Positions 9,072 through 17,566 of a stretch of DNA of 64,000 nt are shown piece after piece. Positions within the stretch are counted from its first letter, which is position 1, and each line of letters opens with the position of its first letter. This DNA comes from Micavibrio aeruginosavorus (GTDB lineage Bacteria; Pseudomonadota; Alphaproteobacteria; Micavibrionales; Micavibrionaceae), in the NCBI GenBank assembly GCA_016432265.1, contig CP066681.1:1514342-1578341 (forward strand), given 5' to 3'. The position numbers and the translations under genes are program-made. The notes under the pieces were generated by a model. The model had not been told where the DNA came from and searched no databases. It saw nothing but the letters and a program-made list of their open reading frames with translations.

Positions 9072-9344
9072 TTCATCCAAAGGCAACCAAGGCCCTTCCT
9101 ACACAACAAAGATATTTGCCGGTACTGGATATAGCGTTTGAAAGAAAATCTCAAATTAAATGGCTGTACTGGCGGAGCGGAGCGTTTAAAACGCGAAAAA
9201 GTCTCCACTCAATGCGTTGATATTGCATCATTTATTTGTTAACGCAATGGAATATTATCGGAAAATCGAGGTGTTTTGCTATCCATATTGCATTCAGGTG
9301 GAATGCAAGCGACCCTTTTCAAGTGATTTGCATGGGGAATGAGT

Positions 9345-9524
9345 ATGATCGAACAGACACCGCCGGATATAATGACAACAGAAGAACGTCTCAGCGAAAT
9401 CGCCAGCTTACTGGCGAGAGCCTGTGAAAGATTGAGAGAACGGGCAAAACTGAGAGGTTATGCACGGCTAAGTCCGTACATTACGGGCTTGCATGCGGAA
9501 AGGAAGCGTAATCCTTATTTATAA
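9345..9524 (+). CDS. Small conserved-type protein (59 aa)
   Basis: A short, charged, helical protein with the core 'TTEERLSEIASLLARACERL'. Similar short proteins of the form 'T-E-x-R-L-x-E-I-A-x-x-L-A-x-x-x-x-R-L' are common in alphaproteobacterial accessory regions, often beside recombinases or phage genes, and have no known function. GGGG at 9334-9337 is correctly spaced for the ATG at 9345 rather than the one at 9339. The next gene follows 27 bases later on the same strand. Confidence 0.55.
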   Translation: MIEQTPPDIMTTEERLSEIASLLARACERLRERAKLRGYARLSPYITGLHAERKRNPYL

Positions 9525-9551
9525 ATCGTTGTCTGAGTATATTATAAAACT

Positions 9552-10370
9552 ATGACTTGGGTTGTAGGAGCATCTTCAGTATTAGGTTATGGCGTTATGG
9601 TTTCTGACGTTCGCATCAGTTTTTCTGATGGATCGGAAGCAGATCTATTACGTAAGGTTTACCCCGTTGGGCCATATCTTATGGCAGGATTTGCGGGATC
9701 GGTTCGAATTGGAATGACTCTGATTGATCATTTACAACGTTGCCTGTATCAAACTCTTCAAAATCTAGATCAGGCTCCGCCCGGACAAGCTTTTGCCTTC
9801 AATCCTGATGTTATAGCTGAAGATTGGTCATCATCCGCCGCCGATATCTTTTCAAGGATGCCCGATGAAGAACGTGAGTTGGGTTCTCAAATATTAATCG
9901 TGGGGGTGGATTCTTCTAAAAATACTGGAGCACCACAGTTTCCTTATATTCACATCGCAAAATTAAGTTGGCCAGATTTTAAACCAGAATTCTCGCCACA
10001 AAGCTGGCATGTTCAGCATATTGGTAGCGGGAGTGACATTGAAAAATTTGTTACGGTCATTGGTGAGCATTTTAAGTTGGGCGCATCTACGCTTCAGGCA
10101 GAGGCAGGTGGTCCGAATGCAGGGTCTTCTATGTTAGGTCACAGTGTAGGGCGGCTTGTAAAGGAAAATCCCGTCACGGGTATTGGCGCGCATGTGAATA
10201 TTGATGTTTGCAGGCTTGGCGGGTTTAGTCACGGCAATAACAATGAAAGAACTTTTTATCCTGACGGTTCAATTGGTGATTTTCAAATGCCACCGATAGC
10301 TGAAACTTATGAACAGTTCCTTGAGATGTGCCAGGATTTAGGCAAGGCTGCGAGCGGTGCCATTGCTTGA
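9552..10370 (+). CDS. Divergent HslV/proteasome-like Ntn hydrolase
   Basis: I read this 272-residue protein as a member of the proteasome-fold (peptidase T1-like) Ntn hydrolases. Removal of Met1 would expose Thr2. An Asp follows in 'GVMVSDVR' (D19) and a Lys in 'RKVYPVG' (K35), close to the Thr1/Asp17/Lys33 spacing of HslV and proteasome beta subunits. Then come 'LMAGFAGS' (HslV has 'IAGFAGG') and 'HIGSGSD' (158-162; HslV has 'AIGSGG'), preceded by the strand 'SQILIVGVD'. It is longer than HslV (about 175) and nearer Anbu in size, but does not read as either. No unfoldase such as HslU lies nearby. The assignment rests on ordered motifs read by eye; the substrate is unknown. Confidence 0.6.
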   Translation: MTWVVGASSVLGYGVMVSDVRISFSDGSEADLLRKVYPVGPYLMAGFAGSVRIGMTLIDHLQRCLYQTLQNLDQAPPGQAFAFNPDVIAEDWSSSAADIFSRMPDEERELGSQILIVGVDSSKNTGAPQFPYIHIAKLSWPDFKPEFSPQSWHVQHIGSGSDIEKFVTVIGEHFKLGASTLQAEAGGPNAGSSMLGHSVGRLVKENPVTGIGAHVNIDVCRLGGFSHGNNNERTFYPDGSIGDFQMPPIAETYEQFLEMCQDLGKAASGAIA

Positions 10371-10373
10371 TGG

Positions 10374-10748
10374 CTAATTTTTTCTAGGAAAATGTTTTAG
10401 TGCTTTATCAAGGATCGCCAAATCCTCCGATGGAAAAGGCTCAAATCCAGGAAAAGCTCTCGCTTCTTTTTCAGATATAAAATTTACAGCTTCGATTTTA
10501 TCGTTTTGCCAAAACAAAATTACAGAAGTGCCGTTTATATTTTCATTCACGTAGGTTCCAGCACCAAATTCAGGTTTTGGTTGATGCTTATTTTTAATCA
10601 TCTGCTCATATTCATCGCTAAATCTTGGCATGATGCCAATAGGGCTAGATACGGCATTCCCATCAATAATTTCACTTAAATAATAGACAGAGATGTTTGC
10701 CAGTCTCTGAGCATGAGGCTTACGCTTTAGAAAATCAAATAGGGCCAT
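10374..10748 (-). CDS. Hypothetical protein (124 aa)
   Basis: An unrecognised soluble protein starting 'MALFDFLKRK', a common opening for small bacterial proteins of unknown function. It is mixed alpha/beta in appearance, with 'NGTSVILFWQNDKIEAVNF' as a likely beta hairpin. It converges on the Ntn hydrolase gene with three bases between the stops. The ATG at 10748 is preferred; a TTG at 10754 is also possible, since GGGAG upstream fits either. Confidence 0.5.
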   Translation of the reverse strand: MALFDFLKRKPHAQRLANISVYYLSEIIDGNAVSSPIGIMPRFSDEYEQMIKNKHQPKPEFGAGTYVNENINGTSVILFWQNDKIEAVNFISEKEARAFPGFEPFPSEDLAILDKALKHFPRKN

Positions 10749-10786
10749 ATTCAAAATTCTCCCAACTTTCCCAAATTTTAGTAGGG

Positions 10787-10830
10787 GTCAGCAAATGATT
10801 GCGTAGAAACGCTTTTCAAGGGTTGCTGAC
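10787..10830. repeat. Stem-loop left of the island
   Basis: GTCAGCAA (10787-10794) pairs with TTGCTGAC (10823-10830). Inside is a smaller hairpin, GCGT (10801-10804) with ACGC (10809-10812). It lies upstream of the minus-strand hypothetical gene and left of the island end. It has no T-run, so it is not an obvious terminator; it could be a regulatory RNA structure or part of an older insertion boundary. Confidence 0.4.
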
Positions 10831-10941
10831 ACCAAAAATAAATTATCAGAATTTCTAATTTTTACCCTACCACGGAGACTGGGTTCGAATCCACGCTGTA
10901 AATGGTTGAATTGACTCAGGAAAAAGCGGTCACGGATCAAA

Positions 10942-11000
10942 TGGCGGATGAGGTGAGATTCGAACTCACGGAGGGCTTGCACCCTCGCCGGTTTTCAAGT
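10942..11000 (-). pseudogene. 3' half of disrupted tRNA-Ser(UGA)
   Basis: Read on the minus strand, this is the 3' part of a class II serine tRNA: the 3' side of the anticodon arm (CTTGAAAACCGG), the long variable arm (GAGGGTGCAAGCCCTCC), the T-arm (GTGAGTTCGAATCTCAC), the acceptor CTCATCC, G and CCA. The 5' half is missing here; upstream of the anticodon arm the sequence becomes 'tcctttttttt'. The matching 5' half, with acceptor GGATGAG, lies at 17567-17611. Joined, they give a perfectly paired 90-base tRNA-Ser, so one gene was split by insertion. Confidence 0.9.
10988..10999. other. Attachment site, left (attL/attR core)
   Basis: The sequence 'ccggttttcaag' is identical to that at 17568-17579. 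It covers the anticodon loop and 3' side of the anticodon stem of tRNA-Ser. Confidence 0.85.
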
Positions 11001-11103
11001 CCTTTTTTTTCACCTAATTGCAATGGTAGGCAAAAGAATACAACAATAGGTGGCAAAGATGAGGTGTTCTCAAAGGGGGCCACTAGCTACGATGTAGTCT
11101 ACA

Positions 11104-13349
11104 TGAACAGCTTCACTGTTGATGATGTTATTTTTGCAGCATCCGACCGTCTGAATGATGGATATTTCGAACATTTGAAAATCACTCAAACAGCAGGCGT
11201 CAACGAACTGATGGTGTTGGGTGGTATCCGTACAGACAATACCGAGTATCGATGGGAAAAGCTGAATTTTGGTGATGGCTTCTCAATGACCATCAATAAT
11301 TTCCAGCAATGGATTACGGCAGCGGATGGAACCAGTGCCAATAACACCATGTTTGGTAATACAAGCGCCAATACCATGCATGGCAATGATGGGAACGATG
11401 AAATCGTTGGCTATGCCGGCGATGACGTTCTTTACGGTGATAATGGTGACGACCTTATCCATGGAGGAGCTGGGAACGATACCCTGTATGGTGGCGCCGG
11501 TAATGACCGTCTCTGGGGTGCAAGCGGGAACGACACTCTTGTTTATGCGCCTGCTGATAGCCAACAATCATCGGATGTATACACAGGCGGCCTGGGAATT
11601 GATTCTCTCAGAATGAATCTGACTTCGTCGGAAGCCACAAATATTCTGTTGATACATGAATTGCGGCGGTTTCATAATTATATTGGACAATATGCAGGAA
11701 ATGATAATGCCGAAAACAATATATTCCTGTTCAGCAATATTAATTTGTTAGCCAAGTCTATAGAGGCTCTGAGTGTTTACGTTGATGGAAATTCATATGA
11801 TGTATTCCAGAACTTTAACCCTTTAGCTTTAGATGATGCGACACACACAATTCTTAATACTGATAGAACTATCAGTGTACTCACTAATGACAGTGATAAC
11901 GACTACCACTCTTTGCTTGTTGATTCAGTGACGGTACCATCCCATGGTACAGTGACAATCAATATTGATAATTCAGTGACATACAGACCTAATGCTGGAT
12001 ATGTTGGATCTGATACTTTTAACTACATTGTGAGTGATGGGCATGGTGGAACAGATACAGGGACGGTTACTATTGATGTATTAGCCCAAAATTCAACCCC
12101 AACTTTGATCAATGATAATTACTCAATATTGGAAGACACTCCATCCACATTCACTGTTCTGAGTAATGATACGGATCAAGAGAATGATTCACTGGATGTA
12201 ACGTTACTATCATCAGCAATATACGGCTCAGTATCTTTGAATGCTAACGATACGGTTTTATATTCTCCCCAGATGAATTTTATTGGAAACGATAGATTCT
12301 ATTACATCGTTAGAGACTTCTTTGGTGCAGTCTCCACTGCTTCTGCCTCTGTAACCGTCACCCTTAACACTAACCACAACATATACCAGGGAACGAGCGG
12401 AAACGATTCATATGATAGAGGAAGCACAACAACAAATGATGTATTTTACCTAGGAGCAGGCAATGATGTCGCAAAAGGAGGAGGAGGCGAAGATATCGTT
12501 TATTATAGCGGCGGGCTTGATACTATTTTCACCAAGGGGGCAGGGACTCACGATGTTATATATGTAGGATCGTCATATACAATTGATGACGCAACAATCA
12601 CAGTCTCAGATCTAGCATTTGCAACTTACACTTCTGGAAGTGGTTATTTTGATCATGTGATGGTTGAATTTAACTCATCTAATAAACTCCTCCTCCAGTC
12701 CGCAGCCAGAACTGATAACACGGAATACCATTGGGATAGTATGCATTTTGCGGATGGATTCTCAATAACACTCACTAATTTTGAAAATTGGATATCAAAT
12801 GCTAATGGAACAACCGGCAATGATACCATCCTAGGCACTGACATAGGAGACTCATTACAAGGAGGGAGTGGGAATGATGAGATTGCTGGCTATGCCGGCG
12901 ATGACGTTCTTTACGGTGATAATGGTGACGACCTTATCCATGGAGGAGCTGGGAACGATACCCTGTATGGTGGCGCCGGTAATGACCGTCTCTGGGGTGC
13001 AAGCGGAAATGATACCTTAAAGGGAGGGAGTGGGAACGATATTCTAACTGGTGGAGAGGGTACTGACACATTCATACTAGACGGGACACCCTCTTCTATA
13101 GACATAATATTGGATTTTTCTCTGTCTGATGGCGATATCTTAGATGTCTCTGATATTATTACAAATTTCGATCCCATAGAAGATAGTATAGCTGATTTTA
13201 TTAATGTCAGTACATATAATGGCTATAGCACGCTAGGCATCGATGTGGATGGGGGCGCGAATAATTTCCAAATAGCCGCTATTATTGAAGGTAGCGTAGA
13301 CTTGACCGATCTAACAACTCTTTTGCAAAATGGAATATTAGTTACATAG
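11104..13349 (+). CDS. RTX/cadherin-like type I secretion substrate, N-terminally truncated
   Basis: The frame is open through attL from 10902, but its first residues only translate the tRNA fragment. The block from about 11050 matches a unit found again near the middle of the protein ('GGLDTIFTKGAG', then 'DNTEYHWDS', 'FADGFSITL'), so the gene seems to have lost its beginning at the island edge. ATG 11104 is the first good Met in frame; a GTG near 11063 is possible. Order: unit A, RTX nonapeptides ('GGAGNDTLYGGAGNDRLWG'), two Ig/cadherin-like domains ('SVLTNDSDND', 'TVLSNDTDQEND'), unit A again, RTX again, and a C-terminal secretion-target domain ('DTFILDG', 'IDIILDFSLSDGDILDVSD'). Ca2+-binding repeats and the C-terminus imply export by a type I system, not encoded here. 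It may be an adhesin or matrix protein. Confidence 0.75.
11408..11527 (+). repeat. 120-bp direct repeat, copy 1 (RTX block)
   Basis: The sequence is identical over 120 bases, as far as I can read, to 12887-13006, including all third codon positions. It encodes the RTX nonapeptide block. Such identity implies recent duplication or gene conversion, because the flanking copies of unit A have diverged. Confidence 0.92.
12887..13006 (+). repeat. 120-bp direct repeat, copy 2 (RTX block)
   Basis: This is the second copy of the repeat at 11408-11527, 1479 bp downstream and in the same frame. Recombination between the copies would delete exactly 493 codons, including both Ig-like domains, without a frameshift. 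Confidence 0.92.
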
Positions 13350-13418
13350 GCAATATACGAACTAGACTGACATGCTCTTTTGATTTATTTGATCTAGCGT
13401 AGCTAATAGGTCCAGTTT

Positions 13419-14945
13419 ATGCTGTTTAACTCTTTTTTATTCATTTTTATCTTCTTACCAACGGTTCTGTTGATTCATTACTACATGGTAAGGCGCAAAA
13501 GTGCCTCTACTATCCTCGGCTTTCTGACTCTTGCTTCTCTTTGTTTTTATACATACTGGTATCCGCCTTATTTAGTGCTGCTGCTAGTATCGATATGCCT
13601 CAATTACATTTGCGGAATTCTGATAGAAAAAGGTAAAAAATCCCCTATCCGAAAAGCATATCTGACTTTGGGAATTGTCTGTAATCTTGGACTTCTGTGC
13701 TATTACAAATACGCTGGTTTTTTTGTTGAGAATATAAACACTTTTTCTGGTGGAAATTGGCCAGTACTACAAATAGCGCTACCGTTGGGCATATCGTTTT
13801 TTACTTTCCAGCAGCTTATATATCTTGTGGATGTTTATAAACAGAAAGTAAGGCCTGCTGGCTTTGTTGAATATACGCTATTCGTGTCTTTCTTCCCTCA
13901 TCTGATCGCGGGGCCAATCCTACATTACAAGGAGCTGGTTCCCCAATTCCACCAAATGAAGGAGAAAGGTTTCCAAAGCACCACATTCAGTGCAGGATTG
14001 GCTTTATTTTCTATCGGACTATTCAAGAAAATTATATTGGCCGACACTCTAGCGCTTCATGTAGACCCCTTATTCAAAGCCGTTGAAAATGGCTATACCC
14101 CAAGCTTCCTAGAGGCATGGGCTGCCACCATAGCATACTGTTTCCAAATCTACTTCGACTTTTCCGGCTATACCGATATGGCGATTGGTCTAGCTTTATT
14201 ATTCGGTATTAAGCTGCCCTGTAATTTTAATGCCCCCTATAAGGCAACCGGCTATATAGAGTTCTGGAGGCGCTGGCATATTACTCTTTCTAATTTTCTG
14301 CGCGATTATCTCTACATTCCACTTGGCGGAAATCGTAAGGGGGGCCTGCGCAAATATCAGAACCTGATTATAACCATGTTAATAGGAGGGCTGTGGCACG
14401 GAGCCAGCTGGAATTTTGTACTCTGGGGCGGATTCCACGGTATGTTTATTGCCCTTAACCATGGACTAAGACACTATTTTTATCTATCAGCCCACTCATG
14501 GCGAGCAGTCGGATGGTTACTGACATTCCTCACTGTTACACTTCTTTGGGTTCTTTTTCGCGCAGAAAGCATCTCAGGGGCAACTGCCATCTATAAAGGT
14601 CTCTTTGACTTCAGCAACGTGATTATTCCTCAGAATGTCTGGTTAATTTTTCCTGAGATTGCACAAATATGCTTAAGTCAGATAGGGATTGGGAGTGGGG
14701 AATTGCAATACTTCAAGACCGTACCGCTATTTTTTATCATATCACTCGTAACTTTCATCACATTCATGATGCCAAATACCGCCCGCCTTTTTGATCTCAA
14801 TGTCCCTGAGAGAGATACACCACTGCTTGGCAGCAGATGGCATTTTCAACCCAATAAGTCTTGGGCGATCATGTGTGCTGTGCTGTTTATTATGGCCATC
14901 ACACTTCTGGAGCGTGAAAGTCCATTTGTATACTTCCAGTTTTGA
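13419..14945 (+). CDS. MBOAT O-acyltransferase, AlgI-like
   Basis: This 508-residue polytopic membrane protein belongs to the MBOAT family, close to AlgI, which passes acetyl groups across the inner membrane for polysaccharide O-acetylation. Visible signatures are 'FFPHLIAGPILHY', 'IYFDFSGYTDMAIG', 'FWRRWHITLSNFLRDYLYIPLGG' (read as two adjoining motifs) and the catalytic His327 in 'GGLWHGASWNF'. Many hydrophobic helices span the chain. It lies 69 bp after the RTX gene and 13 bp before the SGNH-like gene, which resembles the AlgI plus AlgJ/AlgX arrangement. The acceptor is unknown and no polysaccharide synthase is present on the island. Confidence 0.92.
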   Translation: MLFNSFLFIFIFLPTVLLIHYYMVRRKSASTILGFLTLASLCFYTYWYPPYLVLLLVSICLNYICGILIEKGKKSPIRKAYLTLGIVCNLGLLCYYKYAGFFVENINTFSGGNWPVLQIALPLGISFFTFQQLIYLVDVYKQKVRPAGFVEYTLFVSFFPHLIAGPILHYKELVPQFHQMKEKGFQSTTFSAGLALFSIGLFKKIILADTLALHVDPLFKAVENGYTPSFLEAWAATIAYCFQIYFDFSGYTDMAIGLALLFGIKLPCNFNAPYKATGYIEFWRRWHITLSNFLRDYLYIPLGGNRKGGLRKYQNLIITMLIGGLWHGASWNFVLWGGFHGMFIALNHGLRHYFYLSAHSWRAVGWLLTFLTVTLLWVLFRAESISGATAIYKGLFDFSNVIIPQNVWLIFPEIAQICLSQIGIGSGELQYFKTVPLFFIISLVTFITFMMPNTARLFDLNVPERDTPLLGSRWHFQPNKSWAIMCAVLFIMAITLLERESPFVYFQF

Positions 14946-14958
14946 AAAGAAACAGAAC

Positions 14959-16038
14959 ATGAAAGATTGCTTTCTACCCACCTTCTTCCTGACCTTGTTA
15001 TTAGGATTATCTACAATAGCTCTGTTCAATTTCACTATTGATGGTGATAGTCTATACGCCAAGAAAATTTTTATGGCGCACACGGCAGAAATCTTCTCTT
15101 CGCCTAAAGATTTTGCCGTTACAGATATCCAGATTGACGAGCGGCTCTTAAAGAAACAGATGCTCTTAGATCTTAAGCTTCAGAACAGACCTGATTGTGT
15201 AATTATTGGCTCCAGTAGGGCTATGCTCATCAGCTCGATATACTCCACAGTTCCTCATCAATGTCCGAGAGTGTTAAATTTGGCTGTCTCCGGAGCCGGT
15301 ATTGAGGATACGCTGATCATGGCCTACTATATATCAAAATTACCCCCTGAGGTTTGGCCTAAGCACATCTATATTGATCTTAGCCACTGGAGTTTCAGAT
15401 GGGGTGAAGAACAATCCTGGAAAATTTTGAAGAGAGATTATTCAAAAGCTTATGCTTTCTTTATGAGTAAAGATACAGCAAGGCACTTTCTTGATACCTC
15501 AATGCTCACTAATTTGCTTAGTTATGATTATATGCTTCACAGCTGGCAATCATTTGTCAGACAAGGCTATAAAATAAAAGCTAAACCCTACACAATCATA
15601 GAGGAGGGTTTTACCCCCGAGAATGGGCCCAAAGATTCAGCTATACTAAGAGATGGTTCCCGTGTTTATTCAGAGGCCCAGAGAAACGCACATAAGAATC
15701 CTATCATTAAAGGTACGGAAGAATATAAAATGTCGGATCAAATGTCGGATCCAGAATCTCTTACAGCTTACAAGAATATTGCAAAGTTTTTTGAAGAGAA
15801 GGGTGTCGATGTGACATTCTTTGCTATGCCTTACCATGCAGAAGTTCTAAAGAAAGAAGCGCCCATGGCAAAAAGCATTTCTGTGGCGCAGAAAACATTA
15901 ACCAATCTAAAATCTTCATTTGCCGTGCCTCTTATCGGATCCTTCTACATACAAGAAACGCCCTGCGATAACTCTGAGATGATGGATTTTATGCATCCTG
16001 ATACTGAATGTGTTTCTAAGATTCTCAATTCACCCTGA
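14959..16038 (+). CDS. Membrane-anchored SGNH-like acyltransferase partner
   Basis: A 359-residue protein with an N-terminal membrane anchor (about 6-25) and then a periplasmic-type domain. The segment 'CVIIGSSRAML' (nucleophile-type GxSR) and the later 'FFAMPYHAEV' and 'DFMHPD' fit an SGNH/GDSL-like fold, as in AlgJ/AlgX or DltD-like proteins that work with MBOAT acyltransferases. The frame extends upstream into the MBOAT gene, but ATG 14959, 13 bases after the MBOAT stop, gives the natural start with the anchor at the N-terminus. I infer that it receives acetyl groups from the MBOAT protein and transfers them to an extracellular acceptor. Confidence 0.68.
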   Translation: MKDCFLPTFFLTLLLGLSTIALFNFTIDGDSLYAKKIFMAHTAEIFSSPKDFAVTDIQIDERLLKKQMLLDLKLQNRPDCVIIGSSRAMLISSIYSTVPHQCPRVLNLAVSGAGIEDTLIMAYYISKLPPEVWPKHIYIDLSHWSFRWGEEQSWKILKRDYSKAYAFFMSKDTARHFLDTSMLTNLLSYDYMLHSWQSFVRQGYKIKAKPYTIIEEGFTPENGPKDSAILRDGSRVYSEAQRNAHKNPIIKGTEEYKMSDQMSDPESLTAYKNIAKFFEEKGVDVTFFAMPYHAEVLKKEAPMAKSISVAQKTLTNLKSSFAVPLIGSFYIQETPCDNSEMMDFMHPDTECVSKILNSP

Positions 16039-16120
16039 ATATTCTGATCTAGTACTCAATAATATATTATTTTTCATAATTAATATTATCGCACCTATGG
16101 AATATGTGCATATTTGACGC

Positions 16121-17167
16121 CTATTCGGCATACATGGTATGCTTTACCTGTATAGGTACATCGGAGGATACCATCGCCAATGTCTTGTGCCCCAAAACCT
16201 CCGATATTTCAGCCAGTGTCGCGCCATTCATAGCAAGGTATGACGCGGCAGAATGCCGTAAGTCATGAAACCTGAAATCTGGGATTGCGGCTTTTTTAAC
16301 TGCAAAATCCCATGACGCACGCACATCCCAATGTTGTTTGGGGTCAGAGGGGGATGGAAAAACAAGGTCAGTGTCGATGCGCCTTACCCTGCTTAATTCC
16401 TTGATAAGGTCATACGCATGGCCAGAGAGGGGAACAACACGTTTTTCTTTATTTTTAGTTTTATGAAGGATTATGCACTTTCTTGCAAAATCAATATCCT
16501 TCCATTTTAAGCCTAAAATTTCACTTTGCCTTGACCCCGTGCTTAACGCCAGAATGACAACAGGATATAAATACTGCGCTTTGGATTTTTTGCACTCTGT
16601 CAGCAGGCGTGCGCGTTCATCGTCATCAAGGAATCTTGTTCTGCCTCGCGGTTCACGCAGTTTGGATATTTTCTGAAAAGGATTTGATTCCAGCCATTCC
16701 CATTCATTTACAGCTATGGTGCAGGCATGACTGAATGCGGCAATATAACGATTTACCCTGGCAGGGCTTATGTTTTTGATTGTGCCATTTTTTAATTTCC
16801 AAGTCGTCGCTGCCAGCAGGTCAATTTTTTCGGATATAATCGCTTTGGTAAGATTTGAAAGAATGCAGTGACCAATTTCCTGCTTCCACCAAAGGAGCAT
16901 GAATTTAAGATTCTCATGCCTTTCCTCGCTGTCTTTTCTCACCCTGTCTAAATAGCGGTCAACAAGGTCTGCAACTGTCCGCTTGCGGGATTCGGAAGAT
17001 TTGAAATATTTTCCCTGATGCATTGCCGTTTCAGTTTCCTTTGCCCACAAAACAGCATCTGTCTTTCTGGGGAATGTGGCTGAAACAGAAGAGTACCCGC
17101 GCATCCTTATGAGGGCGCGATAGCTTTTTTTGCCAGTTTTAGAAATGCGTTCTTGAATGTACGCCAT
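16121..17167 (-). CDS. Tyrosine recombinase (island integrase), catalytic Tyr replaced
   Basis: A 348-residue phage-type integrase with an N-terminal arm-binding-like region (about 1-55), a SAM-like core-binding domain (about 64-165) and a catalytic domain. The Arg I (R213 in 'STGSRQSE'), Lys in 'KTKNKEKRV', HxxR (H301/R304 in 'HDLRHSAAS') and second His (H327 in 'LGHKTLAMV') are all present. The tyrosine expected nine residues after H327 is Asp336 (codon at 16160-16162, GAT where TAT is expected), and the chain ends 12 residues later. The enzyme is therefore probably inactive for cleavage. The start is ATG 17167, with GTG 17179 possible. It sits near the right attachment site, as usual for island integrases. 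Confidence 0.88.
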   Translation of the reverse strand: MAYIQERISKTGKKSYRALIRMRGYSSVSATFPRKTDAVLWAKETETAMHQGKYFKSSESRKRTVADLVDRYLDRVRKDSEERHENLKFMLLWWKQEIGHCILSNLTKAIISEKIDLLAATTWKLKNGTIKNISPARVNRYIAAFSHACTIAVNEWEWLESNPFQKISKLREPRGRTRFLDDDERARLLTECKKSKAQYLYPVVILALSTGSRQSEILGLKWKDIDFARKCIILHKTKNKEKRVVPLSGHAYDLIKELSRVRRIDTDLVFPSPSDPKQHWDVRASWDFAVKKAAIPDFRFHDLRHSAASYLAMNGATLAEISEVLGHKTLAMVSSDVPIQVKHTMYAE

Positions 17168-17465
17168 ATTCTTCAACACTCCACTTCACGCACCATGAAC
17201 CTGCAAAAATGCCCAGCACAAGATGCAAAAACCGGCGTAAATTGTTGAATCTGTAATAGATTACAGTGAGTTATCATTTTCCTTTCAAGTGACGGTGCTA
17301 TTTTGGTGCAGGAAAACAGGCGTATGGCGATTTTTGCCACCGTAATGGCAGAATCCGATTTTTTGAAAATCTGAAAATGTGGATAACTTTTGGGGTGAGT
17401 TTTTGCCGATTGCACCAAAACTGCACCACGGCGGTGTAAGGGGGGTCTAAAAAGCGATTTGATGA
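17168..17465. other. Integrase upstream region
   Basis: About 300 bases between the integrase start and the tRNA-Ser 3' end, with no gene seen. It must contain the integrase promoter and possibly recombinase arm sites. I saw no clear repeated arm-type motif. Confidence 0.35.
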
Positions 17466-17555
17466 TGGCGGAAGAGGTGAGATTCGAACTCACGGAGGAC
17501 TTGCATCCTCGCTGGTTTTCAAGACCAGTGCATTCAACCGCTCTGCCACTCTTCC
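17466..17555 (-). tRNA. tRNA-Ser(UGA), carried by the island
   Basis: A complete 90-base class II tRNA with encoded CCA. The acceptor is GGAAGAG paired with CTCTTCC, the anticodon loop CTTGAAA contains TGA, the variable arm is GAGGATGCAAGTCCTCC, and the T-arm is GTGAGTTCGAATCTCAC. It lies inside the two attachment repeats and differs from the disrupted copy in the acceptor (GGATGAG/CTCATCC), anticodon stem and variable arm. It begins only 12 bases after the orphan 5' half on the same strand, so it is probably transcribed from the original tRNA promoter. Confidence 0.96.
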
Positions 17556-17566
17556 ATTCATCAAGC

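Noticed and set aside
10861-10900. A 'gggttcgaatcc' stretch resembling a T-arm
   Set aside because: No acceptor, D-arm or anticodon arm can be paired with it on either strand, so it is not a tRNA gene.
10902-11062. The first ~50 residues of the long frame that runs into the RTX gene
   Set aside because: They translate a tRNA fragment, flanking DNA and island-edge sequence, giving the well-known spurious 'VRFELTEGLHP' sequence. The real protein must start later.
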